DNA from: Stenogyne calaminthoides
Taxonomy: Eukaryota; Streptophyta; Magnoliopsida; Lamiales; Lamiaceae
Direction: 5' to 3'
DNA length: 64,000 nucleotides
Assembly (NCBI GenBank): GCA_037126765.1
Contig: JBBCBC010000024.1
Coordinates: 14,233,554-14,297,553 of the forward strand
In this document: positions 22,524 to 34,275 of the stretch, piece after piece
Position numbering within the stretch: the first letter of the stretch is position 1
Layout: each line of letters starts with the position of its first letter
Notes under the pieces: model-generated
The model's input: only the letters and a program-made list of their open reading frames with translations
The model's database searches: none
What the model was told of the DNA's origin: nothing
Made by a program: the position numbers and the translations under genes

Positions 22524-23488
22524 TCATCTCTGTGATCTCCCGATCATCGATTCGGTTTTTCTCGAGATCTCGTTGTCCGATCTCCTATCTCTTCCTCGGC
22601 TATGTTGATAATCTTTATAGAATCTTCGATACTTACCCAGTTGAGTATTTGATTTCTCTAGTTTCCTGGTAAGCAGAGCGATCTGTTCTGCCTGACTTAT
22701 GATGTTTCCAATGGGTTCATTGGCCTTCGATCTGCTGTTGGTTGCCTTAAAAGCAACTGATTTGGAAGTTGAGGCTTCAGCAGGCGCCTCATCTTCATTT
22801 GCTTGTCCTCTCTCAATTAAATCGAACTCGTGAGCTTTAAGGCTCAAGAACAAGCTACTTGGCTTCATTTTTGAAATGTCTTGGCAATCCTTGATTACCG
22901 CGACCTTCATGTCCCATTTCTTGGTGAGAGACCTTAAAATTTTGTAGTTGATATCTTTATCAGACATCTCTCTACCAAGTTCTCGAAGCTTGTTTATTGA
23001 CATTGTAATCCTTCCATCGAGTTTGTTGATGGTTTCGTTGGGCAGCATCTTCAGTTTTTCGAACTTTACCAGTTCGCCTGCAGACGGTACCAAGGCCTTT
23101 TATCCGGTCATTTCCTCGCATATTTTTCAAATTAGAGTATCCCACATTGCTTTTCGCAGATTTGAGATACTTAACCTTTTCCTTGGTGACCTTATCCATT
23201 GTTTTCATGATAATATGCCTTGCGATAGTATCTAGAGTATGCAGTTTCCTTTCCTCTGCATCCATCAAGGCTGGGCTTTTTTCGCAGACAAGACTTCCCA
23301 AGGCAAAATCGGATCTCCTCCAACCTAGCGGGGTTGTCGTAATATATGATGATGGGTTCTCTTTCGATGACTTCCATCATTCTGCCACTAATCGAACTTA
23401 GATGGTTGGACATATATATGGCCCAATCTGCATACTCATCGATTGAGAACTTCGGCAGATCATGATACATACCTGAGGTGTTATCCAT
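22524..23488 (-). pseudogene. A2 gag N-terminal and central region
   Basis: Capsid-like gag of the SIRE type. It starts at ATG 23488 with DNTSGMYHDLPKFSIDEYADWAIYMSNH, matching A1 gag at 43071. Frames then shift through SLDGCRGKE...RYYRKAYYHENN and MKTMDKVTKEKVKYLKSAK to FEKLKMLPNETINKLDGRI, NYKILRSLTKKWDMKVAVIKDCQDI and LFLSLKAHEFDLIERGQ. The tail is basic (HSRGRDRRSDNE). It has two or more frameshifts. The PBS is 120 bp upstream, as expected for gag. Confidence 0.85.
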
Positions 23489-23610
23489 GCTGAGTGTTTT
23501 GGAAAATGAATGAGTTTTAAGAAGGTTTTTCAAGATCGATTCGATCGACCACAAAGATTCTTCCTCAAGAATCGATGATACACAAAGTCGATTAGTCCAG
23601 AGAACCAACC

Positions 23611-23622
23611 GCTCGATACCAC
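23611..23622 (-). promoter_or_regulatory. A2 primer-binding site
   Basis: The minus strand reads GTGGTATCGAGC two bases past the 5' LTR end. This matches the usual initiator tRNA-Met PBS TGGTATCAGAGC except for one or two positions. Confidence 0.85.
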
Positions 23623-23624
23623 TT

Positions 23625-25170
23625 TGTAGGTCCCGAACGGGTTTTGTGAGGGCGTAAGTCTAGAGGGGAGGGTGAATAGACTTCTAAAACTTTTTGTGCA
23701 GATCGTGTGATGGCGATTAAGCGATCAGTCGCGAGTGAATCATTTGGGTTGATAACCAACTTACTAATCGCTCAAGGCGGATCGATTCGATGAATCGTCG
23801 GTTAACTGATGTGTCTCGGAAGCTTAAGTTTTACCCGTGAAAACCCGGTTTTATAAATCGATTCCAAAGTTAGTGTTTTTAACCAATTGATGAAGTGTCG
23901 AAGCTTGATCGATCGAAGCTTGGTGCTAGCCGATCTCAACTTAGAATATGTATCGCTTTTTTAAAGGTTGTGTGCAATTGTGTAGACAGAGTTAATCAAA
24001 GCGGTAAAGGCACACAAGATTTATAGTGGTTCGGACAAACCCGGTCCCCACGTCCCACTCTTCCCTATCACAAGGGGCACCAACTTAACCAATCGACTTA
24101 GTTTTATGTGTTAGTCCAACACAAGACAATCGACAGATATTTAAGGAGTTCTCACTCAACCGATCCTTAAATCGAACTAGAAACCCGAGTCAATTCTTGC
24201 TAAACAACTTAACCTAACTTGGGTTTGGATAAGATTGTTTTGGTTCCAACTATGAAATCTTTTCTAGTGTTTAAGGTAGCCTATCAGCTAGATGAAAAGA
24301 TTTCTATGCTAAGAACTTATGGGATGAACACTTAATATAATAATCTTCTTGATCGTGTTCTTCGTGCGGAAATCTGGTAATTGCTTGAGCTTCTTGATTG
24401 TTCAGTGTTTCCGTGTCTTCACTCTGAAGTGTGATCCCATATTTATAGACCTTGAAATCAAAGAGCCGTTGGAGAGCAATTTGAATTTCAGGCTATATTA
24501 GGTAGATTTGCAGGATTGATGTGACGTGCTTCAGGAACGACATGGCCAAAAGTGTGAACTTGTATTTTATAGCCGTTAGAGAGAGCAGCATCAAATCCCT
24601 TAATTGTCGGCTCCGATCATACGTGTCTTGTTCTTATTGGTTAACAGACGCACTTTTCAGTGTTGTTCTTCCAACTAAGGTTAACATTCTTCTTGTTCAG
24701 ATCATAGACGTATGACTTAGGTGAAACATCAGTTTTCACCTGGTGAGCTAACCTGATCAGTCAGAACTGATCAGTCTACCTGATGGAGTCTTCTGGTGCT
24801 GGTTGACTTAGCTTCAACTAGCAGACTCGGCTGATGTAGGTCTTCTGGTCTGATTCTTCAAGTATTCTGAGTTTGAGCTTTATGACTTCAGCTGAGATAT
24901 CTGACTAGATCAGATCGATCTGATCTTCTGTTCTTTTCTAGCATTCTGGCCTGTCGGATATCAGCTGTTCTTTGGATCTTCAGATCTGACTTATACATAT
25001 AGAGGTTCCCCCATCAATATGTGACCTATCTATTACATCAGTTGTTCTATATAGTAATTATCAACTGGTATTCTATAAACGGTAATATAAACATCAGTCA
25101 TCTAACAGGTCTGACTGGTCCTATTACATGTGTTTCTGGAACTTTTATCAAAACTATAAATTTCCCAACA
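23625..25170 (-). repeat. A2 5' LTR
   Basis: TGTAGGTCCCG...TTTCCCAACA in plus orientation, 1546 bp, partner of 10566-12121. The segment 24640-25170 keeps normal CAG/CTG triplets, while 23690-23960 shows CG-type replacements. The promoter TATA lies in CCCATATTTATAGACC near 24436. Confidence 0.95.
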
Positions 25171-25760
25171 ACTTGCTTTTCCTTCTGACATGCGGCACAT
25201 GTTTGATCCTTGGAGAAAACTTCATTTGGGAGCCCCTCAACCAAAGATATCATGGGTATCTTGTTAAGAGTTTTAAATTTCTGATGACTCATCCTCTTAT
25301 GCCAGATCCAACTGCTGCTTTTTGAACTCTTATCAATCAGGCATGCATTTCTTGGACAACTGTCCCAATCTGCAGTGTAGATCATTCCTTTCCTAGAACC
25401 AGTCAGCAAGATCTGTTGAGTAGCTCGATTCTTGATAGTGCACTGATTAGTCGAGAACTCAACACTGAATCCGTTGTCCCAGAATTGTGAAACCAATAAC
25501 AGGTTATGCTTAAAACCATCGACATACAAAACTCCAGAAACCTGTACATCATCACTAACTTAGGCTCTGAATCCTCTGGTAAAACCAAAGTTATCGTCAC
25601 CAAAAAGTACATGTGGGCCTTCTTGTTCTACGTATGAACTGAGGAGATGTTTGTTGCCAGTCATGTGCCCTGAGCATCCACTATCGATGTACCAGACAGT
25701 TGCTTGTACACCTCTTTTATTGGTCAAACCCACGTGAACCTACAATCAAATCAGGCTTTA
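25171..25760 (-). pseudogene. A1 pol: protease end, GAG-pre-integrase and integrase N-terminus
   Basis: On the minus strand the protease motif VWYIDSGCSGHMTG lies near 25690. It is followed by VEQEGPHVLFGDDNFGFTRGF, a stop at about 25562, and VLYVDGFKHNLLLVSQFWDNG. The zinc-binding part is WIWHKRMSHQKFKTLNKI...CAACQKEKQ, ending at the A2 insertion (25175). The frame continues at 10560. It is nearly collinear with A2 20540-21122. Confidence 0.9.
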
Positions 25761-27141
25761 GGTACCCCAGTAGGATTGGGTCCTGAGGGGTTAGTGTTAC
25801 CTTTCGGGATCCAAACAAACAGGACACTTCTATGATAATCATCAATATCAGAAGGCCTTATTTGTCTCCCATAAATATCTACATAATTGTAAATATCTTC
25901 ATGTGCGTTCTGATCATTATGATTATGAGTGTAAGCCTTGGATGAGTCAGAAGACTTGGAATTTTTCTTGGTAGCTTGTCTTCTCTTAATCCAGTGGGGC
26001 TCAGGTGCAGTTGTCATATGTTTCTGATTATAAGGGTAAGCACGACTGCTTCCATCAAAAGATTCTTATCTCTTTTGCACAGATGACTTTGACAGGTTAC
26101 CTTTGGCATGCCGGTTAGGCAGGTTGGACTGAGTTGACTTCAGCTGAGACTGTCCCTTGCGAGATGGTCCAGGCTGGTGTCTACTCTACTGATTAGGCTG
26201 AGTTCTCTTCATAAGAACTGGGTTCTTATGTTGATTCCTCGACTGGTGTCTGGTCAGTTTGGGTCCATTTTTGTTCCCTTTCTGATCAGGCATCTATCTT
26301 GCCTGGTCAGCTGGTCCTTTACCCTTATCGGATACAGATTTGACGTAATTTGTATCTTTATTAGAAACTCGATTGGTTACACTTTTCTGATGTGAACCAG
26401 ACGGGACTTTGAGGATCTAGAAGGGTTTTCATACCCAATACCCTTCTTATCAGTTGGCTTGCAATAGTAGTTGTTCGAGTTCTGAACAGTTTTAGATGAT
26501 TTGTGAAAACTTCTACTTGTTCGAGTTCTGAACAGTTTTAGATGATTTCGTGAAAACTTTTACATTCTTTTGCAAACTGACCTCAATAGCTTTTAGATTC
26601 TCATGCATTCGGAAGAGATCATCAAACTTAGCCTGAAGGACCTTGAGATCTCTAGCTTGTTTTAGGTTGAGAGCCTGCTGTTCTTTAACTAGCTTTCTCT
26701 GATCAGAAGAACTGACTTTCAGAAACTCAAGTTCTGTGGTCATCTTCTGAACAATTTCAACTAATTTCAGTTCAACAACTTCTACTTGTCTTATTATTCT
26801 TAACAAGCCAAACATTCTCAGCCCTTAGGTTATCGTTCTCAACTTTCACACGTGTATAAGTATCAATTGCATCATAAATATCATCAAGCAATTGCTCATT
26901 GTAGAGCTGCAGGTCAATCTCTCCAGCAGGTGTGGAAACAGAAAGCACAGAAGGTTTAAAAGTTACCTCAGTTTGATCAACTTCCTTAGCCATCAGACAG
27001 ATGTCCACATAAGATGAGAAGTTCAGATCGTAGATATCTTCAATAGTGGTCATCAGCCAGAAGTCCTCAACAGATGAATACCCGGAGTCATCGGAAGGCA
27101 GGTAGGAGTCATCGATACCTGATGTACCAGCAACCATGGCT
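25761..27141 (-). pseudogene. A1 gag C-terminal extension: coiled coil and basic tail
   Basis: SIRE-type gag has a long tail after the zinc knuckle. Here it starts at 27137 with an acidic Ser-rich stretch (SYLPSDDSGYSSVEDF) and the YVDICLMAKEVDQTEV segment. A coiled coil follows at 26513-26815 (heptads in LVKEQQALNLKQARDLKVLQ), and then basic, Gly-poor linker sequence down to the protease. A duplicated 35-bp segment (TTGTTCGAGTTCTGAACAG...) appears at 26470-26550 and breaks the frame. B1 is inserted just upstream at 27146. Confidence 0.75.
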
Positions 27142-27146
27142 TTTCT
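27142..27146. repeat. Left target-site duplication of B1 (TTTCT)
   Basis: It is repeated at 41839-41843 directly after the B1 3' LTR. Confidence 0.9.
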
Positions 27147-28710
27147 TGTTAGTGTTAGTGTCCTAGAGAAAATTTATTGTAAGGACATAATACTCGATGA
27201 TATTTAGTTTGATTTAATATTATAGTTCATTTAATATTAATGTTTGGCAATACATTTGTTTGAATATTATGTTTGATTGTTTGCATTTATTCATGCAAGC
27301 GTTCCCATATGTCATTGCTATCATTGAGGTTGTGAGAACTCAGATGACTTAAGCATGATTCTCAAATGACCCCGATCAAGGATCATCAAGAATGGGATAG
27401 TGATGATGCAATTGAGAGTGGTGTGCGATCTGCATCATACTCTTAGAGAGTGTAGTAGGATTTCATTTACTGCGTGATACTAGCTATCTCATGATGGATG
27501 CACTAATACCTTAGAGGGTATTGGTATACCTATCTGAGAAACCGTTTGATGTAGTTCCACTATATGTGTCTACGGGTGTCTCGGTTAGTGGGAGCGATGT
27601 GATACTCCTTTGACTTGAGGTCAATACGCACGACATTTGTGAAGTGATAAACTTTGGCCATGACCGACGCTTGCACCCTTCCATGGGTAGATATGGCTTG
27701 GATTGAGTTCATTACGAAGTGCATGTGCGTGGTAGTTGAGCCAAGAATAAGATTCATTCCTCAAAGTGGATTTAGAGAGAATACTCATATTCTCGTCATA
27801 ATTGGATCTAAGTCATCGACCGATGCACGTCAACTTAGACTTTGTGACTAAGTGTGACATACATGATCAATTAGTGATTAGAGATAATATGATTAAGTTA
27901 TTTGAATTGATGCTTCATCATGTTCAAGACTAATCGAATATTCGTGAATGAAAGGAAGATATCACAATAGCCCATATTTTAGTTACTGGTATTTGCACGT
28001 TTCTCGCAACGTACCTCATATACTAAGAATGCCTGATTTATTGTCTAGGGTTCAATTAAGACCTTTAATTTGACTAATCGTAGGATATATGAGGGCATAT
28101 GGGTCACACAACAAGTAATGATTGTTTACTAATTATAGTTGATTGATTAAATTTTTTATTGGATATTAATATTTAATTTATGGAGAATATAATAATAATT
28201 ATATTTAGAATTAATTATTATTACTATTTAATTAAATTAGATTTAATTAAATAGGATTCCCCATAATAATATATGGAATATTATTATGGGTGGAAATCAA
28301 ATCCGTAGAGATTTTGTATATGGGAATTAAATCTATGAAATTTAATTTACAAGATTAAAGATTTTATTTTCTAATCAGATTAGCTTAAGATTTAAGCTGG
28401 GTCTCCCCTATATATATGAGCTCCTGAGAATTCATAATATAAGACTTCATATTTTTTCCCCATAAAATCTCTAAGTTAGAATTTTCCTAGCAAATTCATC
28501 TCGAGGATTCAACTATGGCAGATCTGTGCGAGTTAGTAAACGACTGTTACGTGGATACCATAGTTGAAGAATCCGTGGACAAATTGTTGTCAGAATTCTG
28601 TTTACGTTTACTCGTATTTAATTATGCAATTAATTGTTCGTTGTTAGTGAACTGTTTAATTATTTCCGCTGCGCATGTATTACGTGTTTATGTGCCTCTA
28701 AATTCCAACA
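27147..28710 (+). repeat. B1 5' LTR
   Basis: TGTTAGTGTTAG...AATTCCAACA, 1564 bp. It is the same sequence as the B2 5' LTR (58683-60227, reversed). The core promoter CTATATATATGAG is at 28408-28420. A 65-codon ORF (27654-27851) recurs in the B2 LTR copies. Confidence 0.95.
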
Positions 28711-28711
28711 G

Positions 28712-28725
28712 TGGTATCATAGCTC
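28712..28725 (+). promoter_or_regulatory. B1 primer-binding site
   Basis: TGGTATCATAGCTC directly after the LTR is close to the initiator tRNA-Met PBS TGGTATCAGAGC. Confidence 0.9.
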
Positions 28726-30586
28726 AGCTCATGTATTAATTGTATAATATATTATATGTTCTCCGTCGGTAAACTGTTGCTTGATTCAATTTTATTTAGC
28801 ACAAAGTATTTTGTACATGTCGTTGACTTGATTTCAAAACAAAGGTTTATTTGATTGAATTCAACGGCCGGTTTGTTCGATTTATTAATGCGGGACTTGA
28901 TTTGGTTAATTAAAGATTAGATCTCATATTAATTAGAAATAAACTCAAGTTGCAAATCTAATTAATAAATTAGATATTCTTTTCTTCCACACACGTCGGT
29001 ATGTAAAATAAAATCAATGCAAATAATTGAATCTGGTTTTTCGGCCACCACAATTTATGAACCGAACTCAGTAACGCCGGGTTAAAACCTTGCTGGGCAA
29101 GAGACGCAAATTCGATGTATGTTGAGAATGCTTAGGGCGGCGGCGTTTTACGGTATTTTGGGATGGTGCTAGGCACCGATTCACAGCCGAGAAAGCAAGG
29201 TGTCGGGTCGGCGGCGATCCACTGAGATCGCTCGAGGTGGCGACAATCTATTGCGACCGCTTCAGAGCGTCGCGGGGCCTCTTCGCAAAAAACCAGGCTT
29301 TCTAGTTTGGGCGACGTCGCCGTCGACGGCGGCCGGTGCCTACTGTGTCGGATCGCAGTGGATGGGTTGTGTGCCCATGTTCTCAGACCTGTAAATGATT
29401 CAGGGGCCTGGATTGAGAATTGGATTCTCACCAGGCCCTTCTAAGCAAATATAGGATTAATTGCGAACAAGCCTGCTAAATTTAAATCTGAATTTTTTAA
29501 GGCCATGTTTAGCTGTTTTTTTTTAAGATTATGAAAATTCATAATGGCTTGCTTGGTTGGACCTACTTTATAAAAATCTGATAAAGTTAATATTTTTGGC
29601 AAAATAATTTTGAAAAGGCTTTAGAAATGACCAAAACCTTAGAGCTTGTTGGTATTTCTGATTTTAGCATAATTTTCCTACGAGTAATAAATTTACGTGT
29701 TTATTTGATTTACGTGTTAATTTAAAATAAAATTGTCATGCATGTGCTAAATACTTATTGAACTTTTTCACGTGCTAATTTTATTTTAATGAGAACTTGA
29801 TTAGTTGTTCCCCACTTGTATAACTATTTATGTGAATTAATATTTACATTATTAGTTATAATCCGCAATAAATTGTTTGGGTAGGTGGCGCTCAATAATT
29901 GTCGGACCGTATAAATCATGTTTGGGTAGGTGGCGCCCATGTAATTGCTCAAATGTGATATAGTTAAACTTGTTGGATCTCGTTTAAGCAATTAATACCC
30001 GGACTTTAAAAACGATCCTCACTAAAATATGGTTTTTCATTAATTGAAAAGATGTCTTCCATCAAAGTTAAAAGTAAACCGGAGATTCCGTTCCAATGAG
30101 TATTTAAGGCCCTCGTCGTTTGCTCGGATCTTCATCTAACGAGACTTTTATAGGAACATATAATGTCGTCGTTTGATGGTTGTAAACCAACTTAATTTTG
30201 TTTCGCTAGCCCTCTCGGGGAATAAAAGTTAGGGGACATCAATCGAACTAGGTTCGATAAACTAGGAATTGCATTTTGGCAATTGGTTTGGAGACCTACC
30301 AGTTATGCTGTTATAATGATCAGCCCCCGCTCGGATTATGATAGTAGTAATGTGGATCCTAGTCCATTAGAATTTATATATTTGATATAAATTCGTACAC
30401 TTCCGATGAGGTCGTTGAGTATGTGAAAATAATGGAGACAAAATAAACACAAAAGAAAGGTCATGTTTATTTTGATTGCTGAATATTGATCATATGAATT
30501 ATGTGATTAATTCCCGTTTTATTTATTTTTCTTGGTTAGTTGAAATGCATAACTATTATTGAGATGTGTTTTAGAAACAAACAAAT
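28726..30586 (+). other. B1 untranslated leader, with a GC-rich island
   Basis: This is AT-rich leader without a convincing gene. A GC-rich island at about 29125-29400 is unlike its surroundings and unlike the B2 leader. At 29878-29950 the motif GGGTAGGTGGCGC is present twice, and the B2 leader keeps a similar pair (about 57350-57400). Confidence 0.6.
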
Positions 30587-31260
30587 TGGCTAGGCTAAAT
30601 TTTCTGGACTGGCACCGAAACATGTGTTTGGTGCTAAGGCAAGAAAAGATTGAGTACGTGTTGGACACGCCAATCCAGGGTACCCCTGAATCTGGTTCCC
30701 TAAGGCAGCCACATTTGACATAGCAGCTCAGACGAAGCATCAAGAGGATGTTTCCCAGGCTCAGTGTGTGATGTTGCTCGGCATGACTCCCTATATACAT
30801 AGGCAACGTGAGAAAATTGGTCTCTTCTAGATGCTTTAGCATCTGAAGGATCTCTTTGATTCTGAATCTCATTATGAGATTTACGAAGTGATGAGAGATC
30901 TGTTAAGATGCCAGTTAGCTAAAGAAGTGAAGATTTCACCTCATGTGCTAATGATGATAGGCCTAATAGAGAAACTTGGTAATTTAGGCATTGAGCTAAA
31001 AGACCAACGTTTTCATTTATGCTATCCTCTAGTCGCTCGCGGGTTCATATTCTAGCTTCATTATGACCTATAATATGAATAAAACGGATGCGAACATGCC
31101 TAAACTTCACAACGTGCTCAAGACTTTTGAGTTCACTATCACTAAGATGGTGTTCATAAGAAAGAGCGGGTAGACAAGGATGTGTGCCTCTACTGTAAGT
31201 AGAAGAGGGCACCAGAAGAAAGACTATAAATTTCTAGTCGCATAAAAGAAGGCACTGGGT
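30587..31260 (+). pseudogene. B1 gag (degraded)
   Basis: It matches B2 gag. The RQEKIEYVLDTPIQGTPESG segment near 30640 aligns to B2 RQEKIEYMLDTPIPATPEAG, and the ANMPKLHNVLKTFEF segment near 31090 aligns to B2 MPEIHNMLKTFES. There are many in-frame stops. The zinc knuckle near 31190 survives only in part. Confidence 0.8.
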
Positions 31261-31309
31261 GCTTCGTGCTAGAACATGTATGTTTGTTATTAAGATAAGC
31301 ATGTCCACT

Positions 31310-31785
31310 AAACTGTTTGGTATTAGATACCGGATGTGGCTCACACATTTATAAGAATGTGAAGGGGCTCATGTGTCTTAGGGCAGATAGGGCGGGAGAA
31401 GTCGTCTTACACGTGGAAACGGAGCAAAAGTTGCTACTGAACGTATGGGGACATATGTTTTACACTTACCCTTTGGTTTTAGATTAGAACTTAATGATTG
31501 TCATCTAGTTCTTTCTATTACTCGCAACATATATTTGTTGTATTGTGAATATGATGTTCTTAATATACAAAGTAAAAGACTCAAACTTAGTAATCATGAA
31601 AATCCAACTTACTTATGGCATTATAGAATTGATAATGTAAACGAGAAAGGAATTGCAAGATTAAGAAAGTTAGACTACTTAACCCCATTTGACTTTGAGT
31701 CTTATGGATATTGTGAATCTTGTCTCATGGGCAAGATAATCGATAAACCCTTTATGAGAAAGAGGTGCATGCCAAAGAAGTTCTA
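31310..31785 (+). pseudogene. B1 pol: protease and GAG-pre-integrase
   Basis: The protease active site is VLDTGCGSHIYKNVKGL (about 31320-31370). It is followed by DLPFGF-like sequence, then the zinc-binding segment TYLWHYRIDNVNEKGIARLRKLDYL...CESCLMGK (31600-31730). It matches B2 55321-55902. A frameshift precedes 31445. Confidence 0.85.
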
Positions 31786-32706
31786 GAGTTGATCCACAAT
31801 GACGTATGTAGACCATTGCCCACTTTAGCTAGGAGTCACTTTGGTTACTTCATCACTTTTACATTCAATTTCTCGAGAAACTGACATTTGTATCTTATGA
31901 GTCACAAATCTGAATCATTTGAGAAATTCAAGGAGTATAAAGCTGAAGTAGAGGACCACCTTGGTAAGTGTATTAAGACTCTTCGATCAAACAGAGGAGG
32001 TGAATACCTTAGCCATGAATTCACTTATTATCTGAAGTTGCATGGAATCCAATCCCAATGGACTCCTCCCAGAACACCCCAAATGAATGGAGTTTCGGAA
32101 AGGAGAAACCGAACTTTGTTAGACATGGTGAGATCCATGATGAGCTTTTCCTCTCTTTCGACATTCTTATGGGGATATGCATTACAAACCTCAATCTACA
32201 TTCTGAATATGATTTCATCCAAATCGGTTGAGCATACGCCATATGAATTATGGCATGGCAAGAAGCTAACTTTCTCACACATAAGACCGTGGGGTTGCCC
32301 CGCGTTTGTGAAGAAAATGTTCATTGATAAGTTGGAATCAAAAGGTGAAAAGGGTTACTTTGTGGGATATCCTAAGGAAACTAGAGAATATTACTTCTAT
32401 CTACCTGAGAAACAAACATTAATTGTTTCTAGGCAAGCCAGGTTCCTCGAAGAAAACTATGTCTTTAAGGAACAAGGTCAAAAGATGATAGAATTTGAAG
32501 AAATTCAAGAACCACAGGATAACCAAGAGACTGATAACTTGTTAAATAAACGTGACAAGGATACAGTGGGAGCATTCAACAATTCTCATGGTGGAAGTTT
32601 ATCAGTAAGTGATCCCCTTTCAGCCAGTGGGAGCGTAATTGAAGTTGTATTGCCTTCGCAACGAACTCCAAGTGACATCATAGACAAGCCTGTTTCAGAA
32701 ATATGA
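31786..32706 (+). pseudogene. B1 pol: integrase
   Basis: The reading frame continues from LIHNDVCRPLPTLARS. The first Asp is in that N-terminal segment (31790-31830). The YLMSHKSESFEKFKEYK block follows, then RSNRGGEYLSHEF, in which the second catalytic Asp position has become Asn. MNGVSERRNRTLLDMVRSMMS carries the Glu region. It continues through KKLTFSHIRPWGCPAFVKK, GYFVGYPKETREYYFY and the linker up to SASGSVIEVVLPSQRTPSD. After 32690 the sequence no longer follows B2, so RT and RNase H are lost. Confidence 0.9.
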
Positions 32707-32785
32707 TGATGTTTTCGTTCATCCCTCCCATTTTTCCGTGATGTATATGGACAAGATAATCGATGATGAATGTCATGCAAAGTCA

Positions 32786-33065
32786 TAATCACGAACTCAA
32801 GAATTCACAAATTATGTCCCCCCCACTCCCCGAAATATTTTGATTGTTCTAGTAAATTGATTGCATACAAACTTATGAAATTGAACCAATATCTAAAAAA
32901 CTCAGACTTAGCACGCAAAGGATAAATCCATGAAAATCGAGAATAATAATCAACGAAGGCAACATAATACCGAAACCATCAGAAGTAGTAAGAAGGACCC
33001 CACAAATCATAGTGTATTAAATCAATCACAACAGTAACACGTTTATCATTAAACTTAAAAGATAA
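32786..33065 (-). pseudogene. E element: copia integrase fragment
   Basis: The minus strand reads IDLIHYDLWGPS, then YYVAFVDYYSRFSWIYPLRAKSEFF, the standard start of the copia integrase core with first Asp in YDLWGPS. It is unlike the A, B or D families, so it is another lineage. Only about 90 codons remain and stops are present. E gag lies 1.2 kb upstream on the same strand. Confidence 0.75.
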
Positions 33066-34079
33066 TTCAACATACATCACAATTATTGGAGCATGTAAAA
33101 TAAATTCACTGAACTATATTTTATAGTGCTTTTAAAAAATTGATTTTCTTTTTTGTTGTTTTCTTAGTTATTTTAGTAAATTTTGAATCCACTAAATGTT
33201 GATCCTTCCGTAACATATCAAGGCTTCATGACAAGATTGTGACACTCTTCTGCAGGACATCACATTTAGAGTAGTTATAAGATGAATGCAAAGTGTTGCA
33301 ATTCAAAACCACCACTATGTAAATGTATACACAATAAAATAGCATGGACCCACCTTCGTAATCATAGACTAATGCCATAGTTTTATTGATCTGACCTTTT
33401 GAACCTCTTCAATTTGTTCTTCCCATTCCCATTGTTGGGTGGATTCGTCGTCTTCCTCCTCCTTCTTGACACCAATTAAATCTGAAAATACAAAACAAAA
33501 TATAGAAAAGAAACTCCGAGCTCAGAACACCATCTGTTCTCAATAGGGTTTTCACATGGTGTATTTGGAGTTTACACAAAGACTCTCCCCACTCTCGTAA
33601 ACCCCGGTAACACTCACATCTTCTCTCATGTTTCTGTATTTTCTCACGGTATCTCTAATTTTTGACGTGTTCAAAAGACTGGAAAATGTTCTATTTATAT
33701 TGGTGAGGATCAATCAATCCCACCGTAATTCCACGATGTTGGAGAAAAAATTGGCAAATCATTGAACAAGTTGGAGAGAAGATTAGGGAGGCTGCCAATG
33801 GGAATTAAAACGTGTGAAATTGTAAGAATAGAAGAAAGTATGTTGGGCCAAAATTATATGGGCTCAACTCAAAAGAGCCCAAAACATTTCATCTCCACCT
33901 CTTTGGTCTAACATCCAAAATACACCATCACTCAATTATTTCAAGAACTAGGACTTTGTCATCACTGCCAAATACAAAAACACGCCCTCACGAACTCACA
34001 CATAGGTAGTTTCTCATACCTGCACATAAAAAAATAGAGTTAGTTCATGTACGTAAGAGCTCAAAACAAAGACACAAAA
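33066..34079. other. Unassigned DNA inside E, possibly an LTR fragment
   Basis: No coding region is supported. The minus strand at about 33695-33715 has CAATATAAATAGA, a good TATA context, within a 33480-33915 block that reads like a promoter and 5' leader. I could not find paired ends or a TSD. Confidence 0.3.
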
Positions 34080-34275
34080 GCTCCACCTTACTCGGAGGAT
34101 TCACAAAAGCACACAAAGCAAGCACAAAGACAGATGCACCAAAACACTCAAAGAAACATGCACCAAGACACACAAAAAGAAACATTCATCAAAACACACA
34201 AAGAAACATGCATAAAGAGTACAAAGGAGCACAAAGAGCACAAACAAGCACAAAAGAACATCAAAAACCTCAATG
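34080..34275. repeat. Low-complexity CA/AAGA repeat
   Basis: These are irregular units of the type AAACACACAAAGAAACATGCA. The apparent Lys/Gln/His-rich ORF on the plus strand is a consequence of the repeat. Confidence 0.7.

Larger units (their letters stand above)
10566..25170 (-). mobile_element. A2: complete SIRE-like copia element, 14.6 kb, inserted in A1 pol
   Basis: Both LTRs are present (23625-25170 and 10566-12121). The PBS TGGTATCGAGC is directly after the 5' LTR, the polypurine tract is directly before the 3' LTR, and the TSD is ACTTG. The order is gag, protease, integrase, RT, RNase H and ORF3. It belongs to the same family as A1 and inserted into A1's integrase gene. It has an extra insert of about 1.1 kb between RNase H and ORF3. 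Many triplets CAG/CTG read CG or TCG in patches, and these cause most of the apparent frameshifts. Confidence 0.95.

Noticed and set aside
29132..29431. 99-codon minus-strand ORF in the B1 leader
   Set aside because: It lies in a GC-rich island where long frames arise by chance. The B2 leader lacks it and no family is recognisable.
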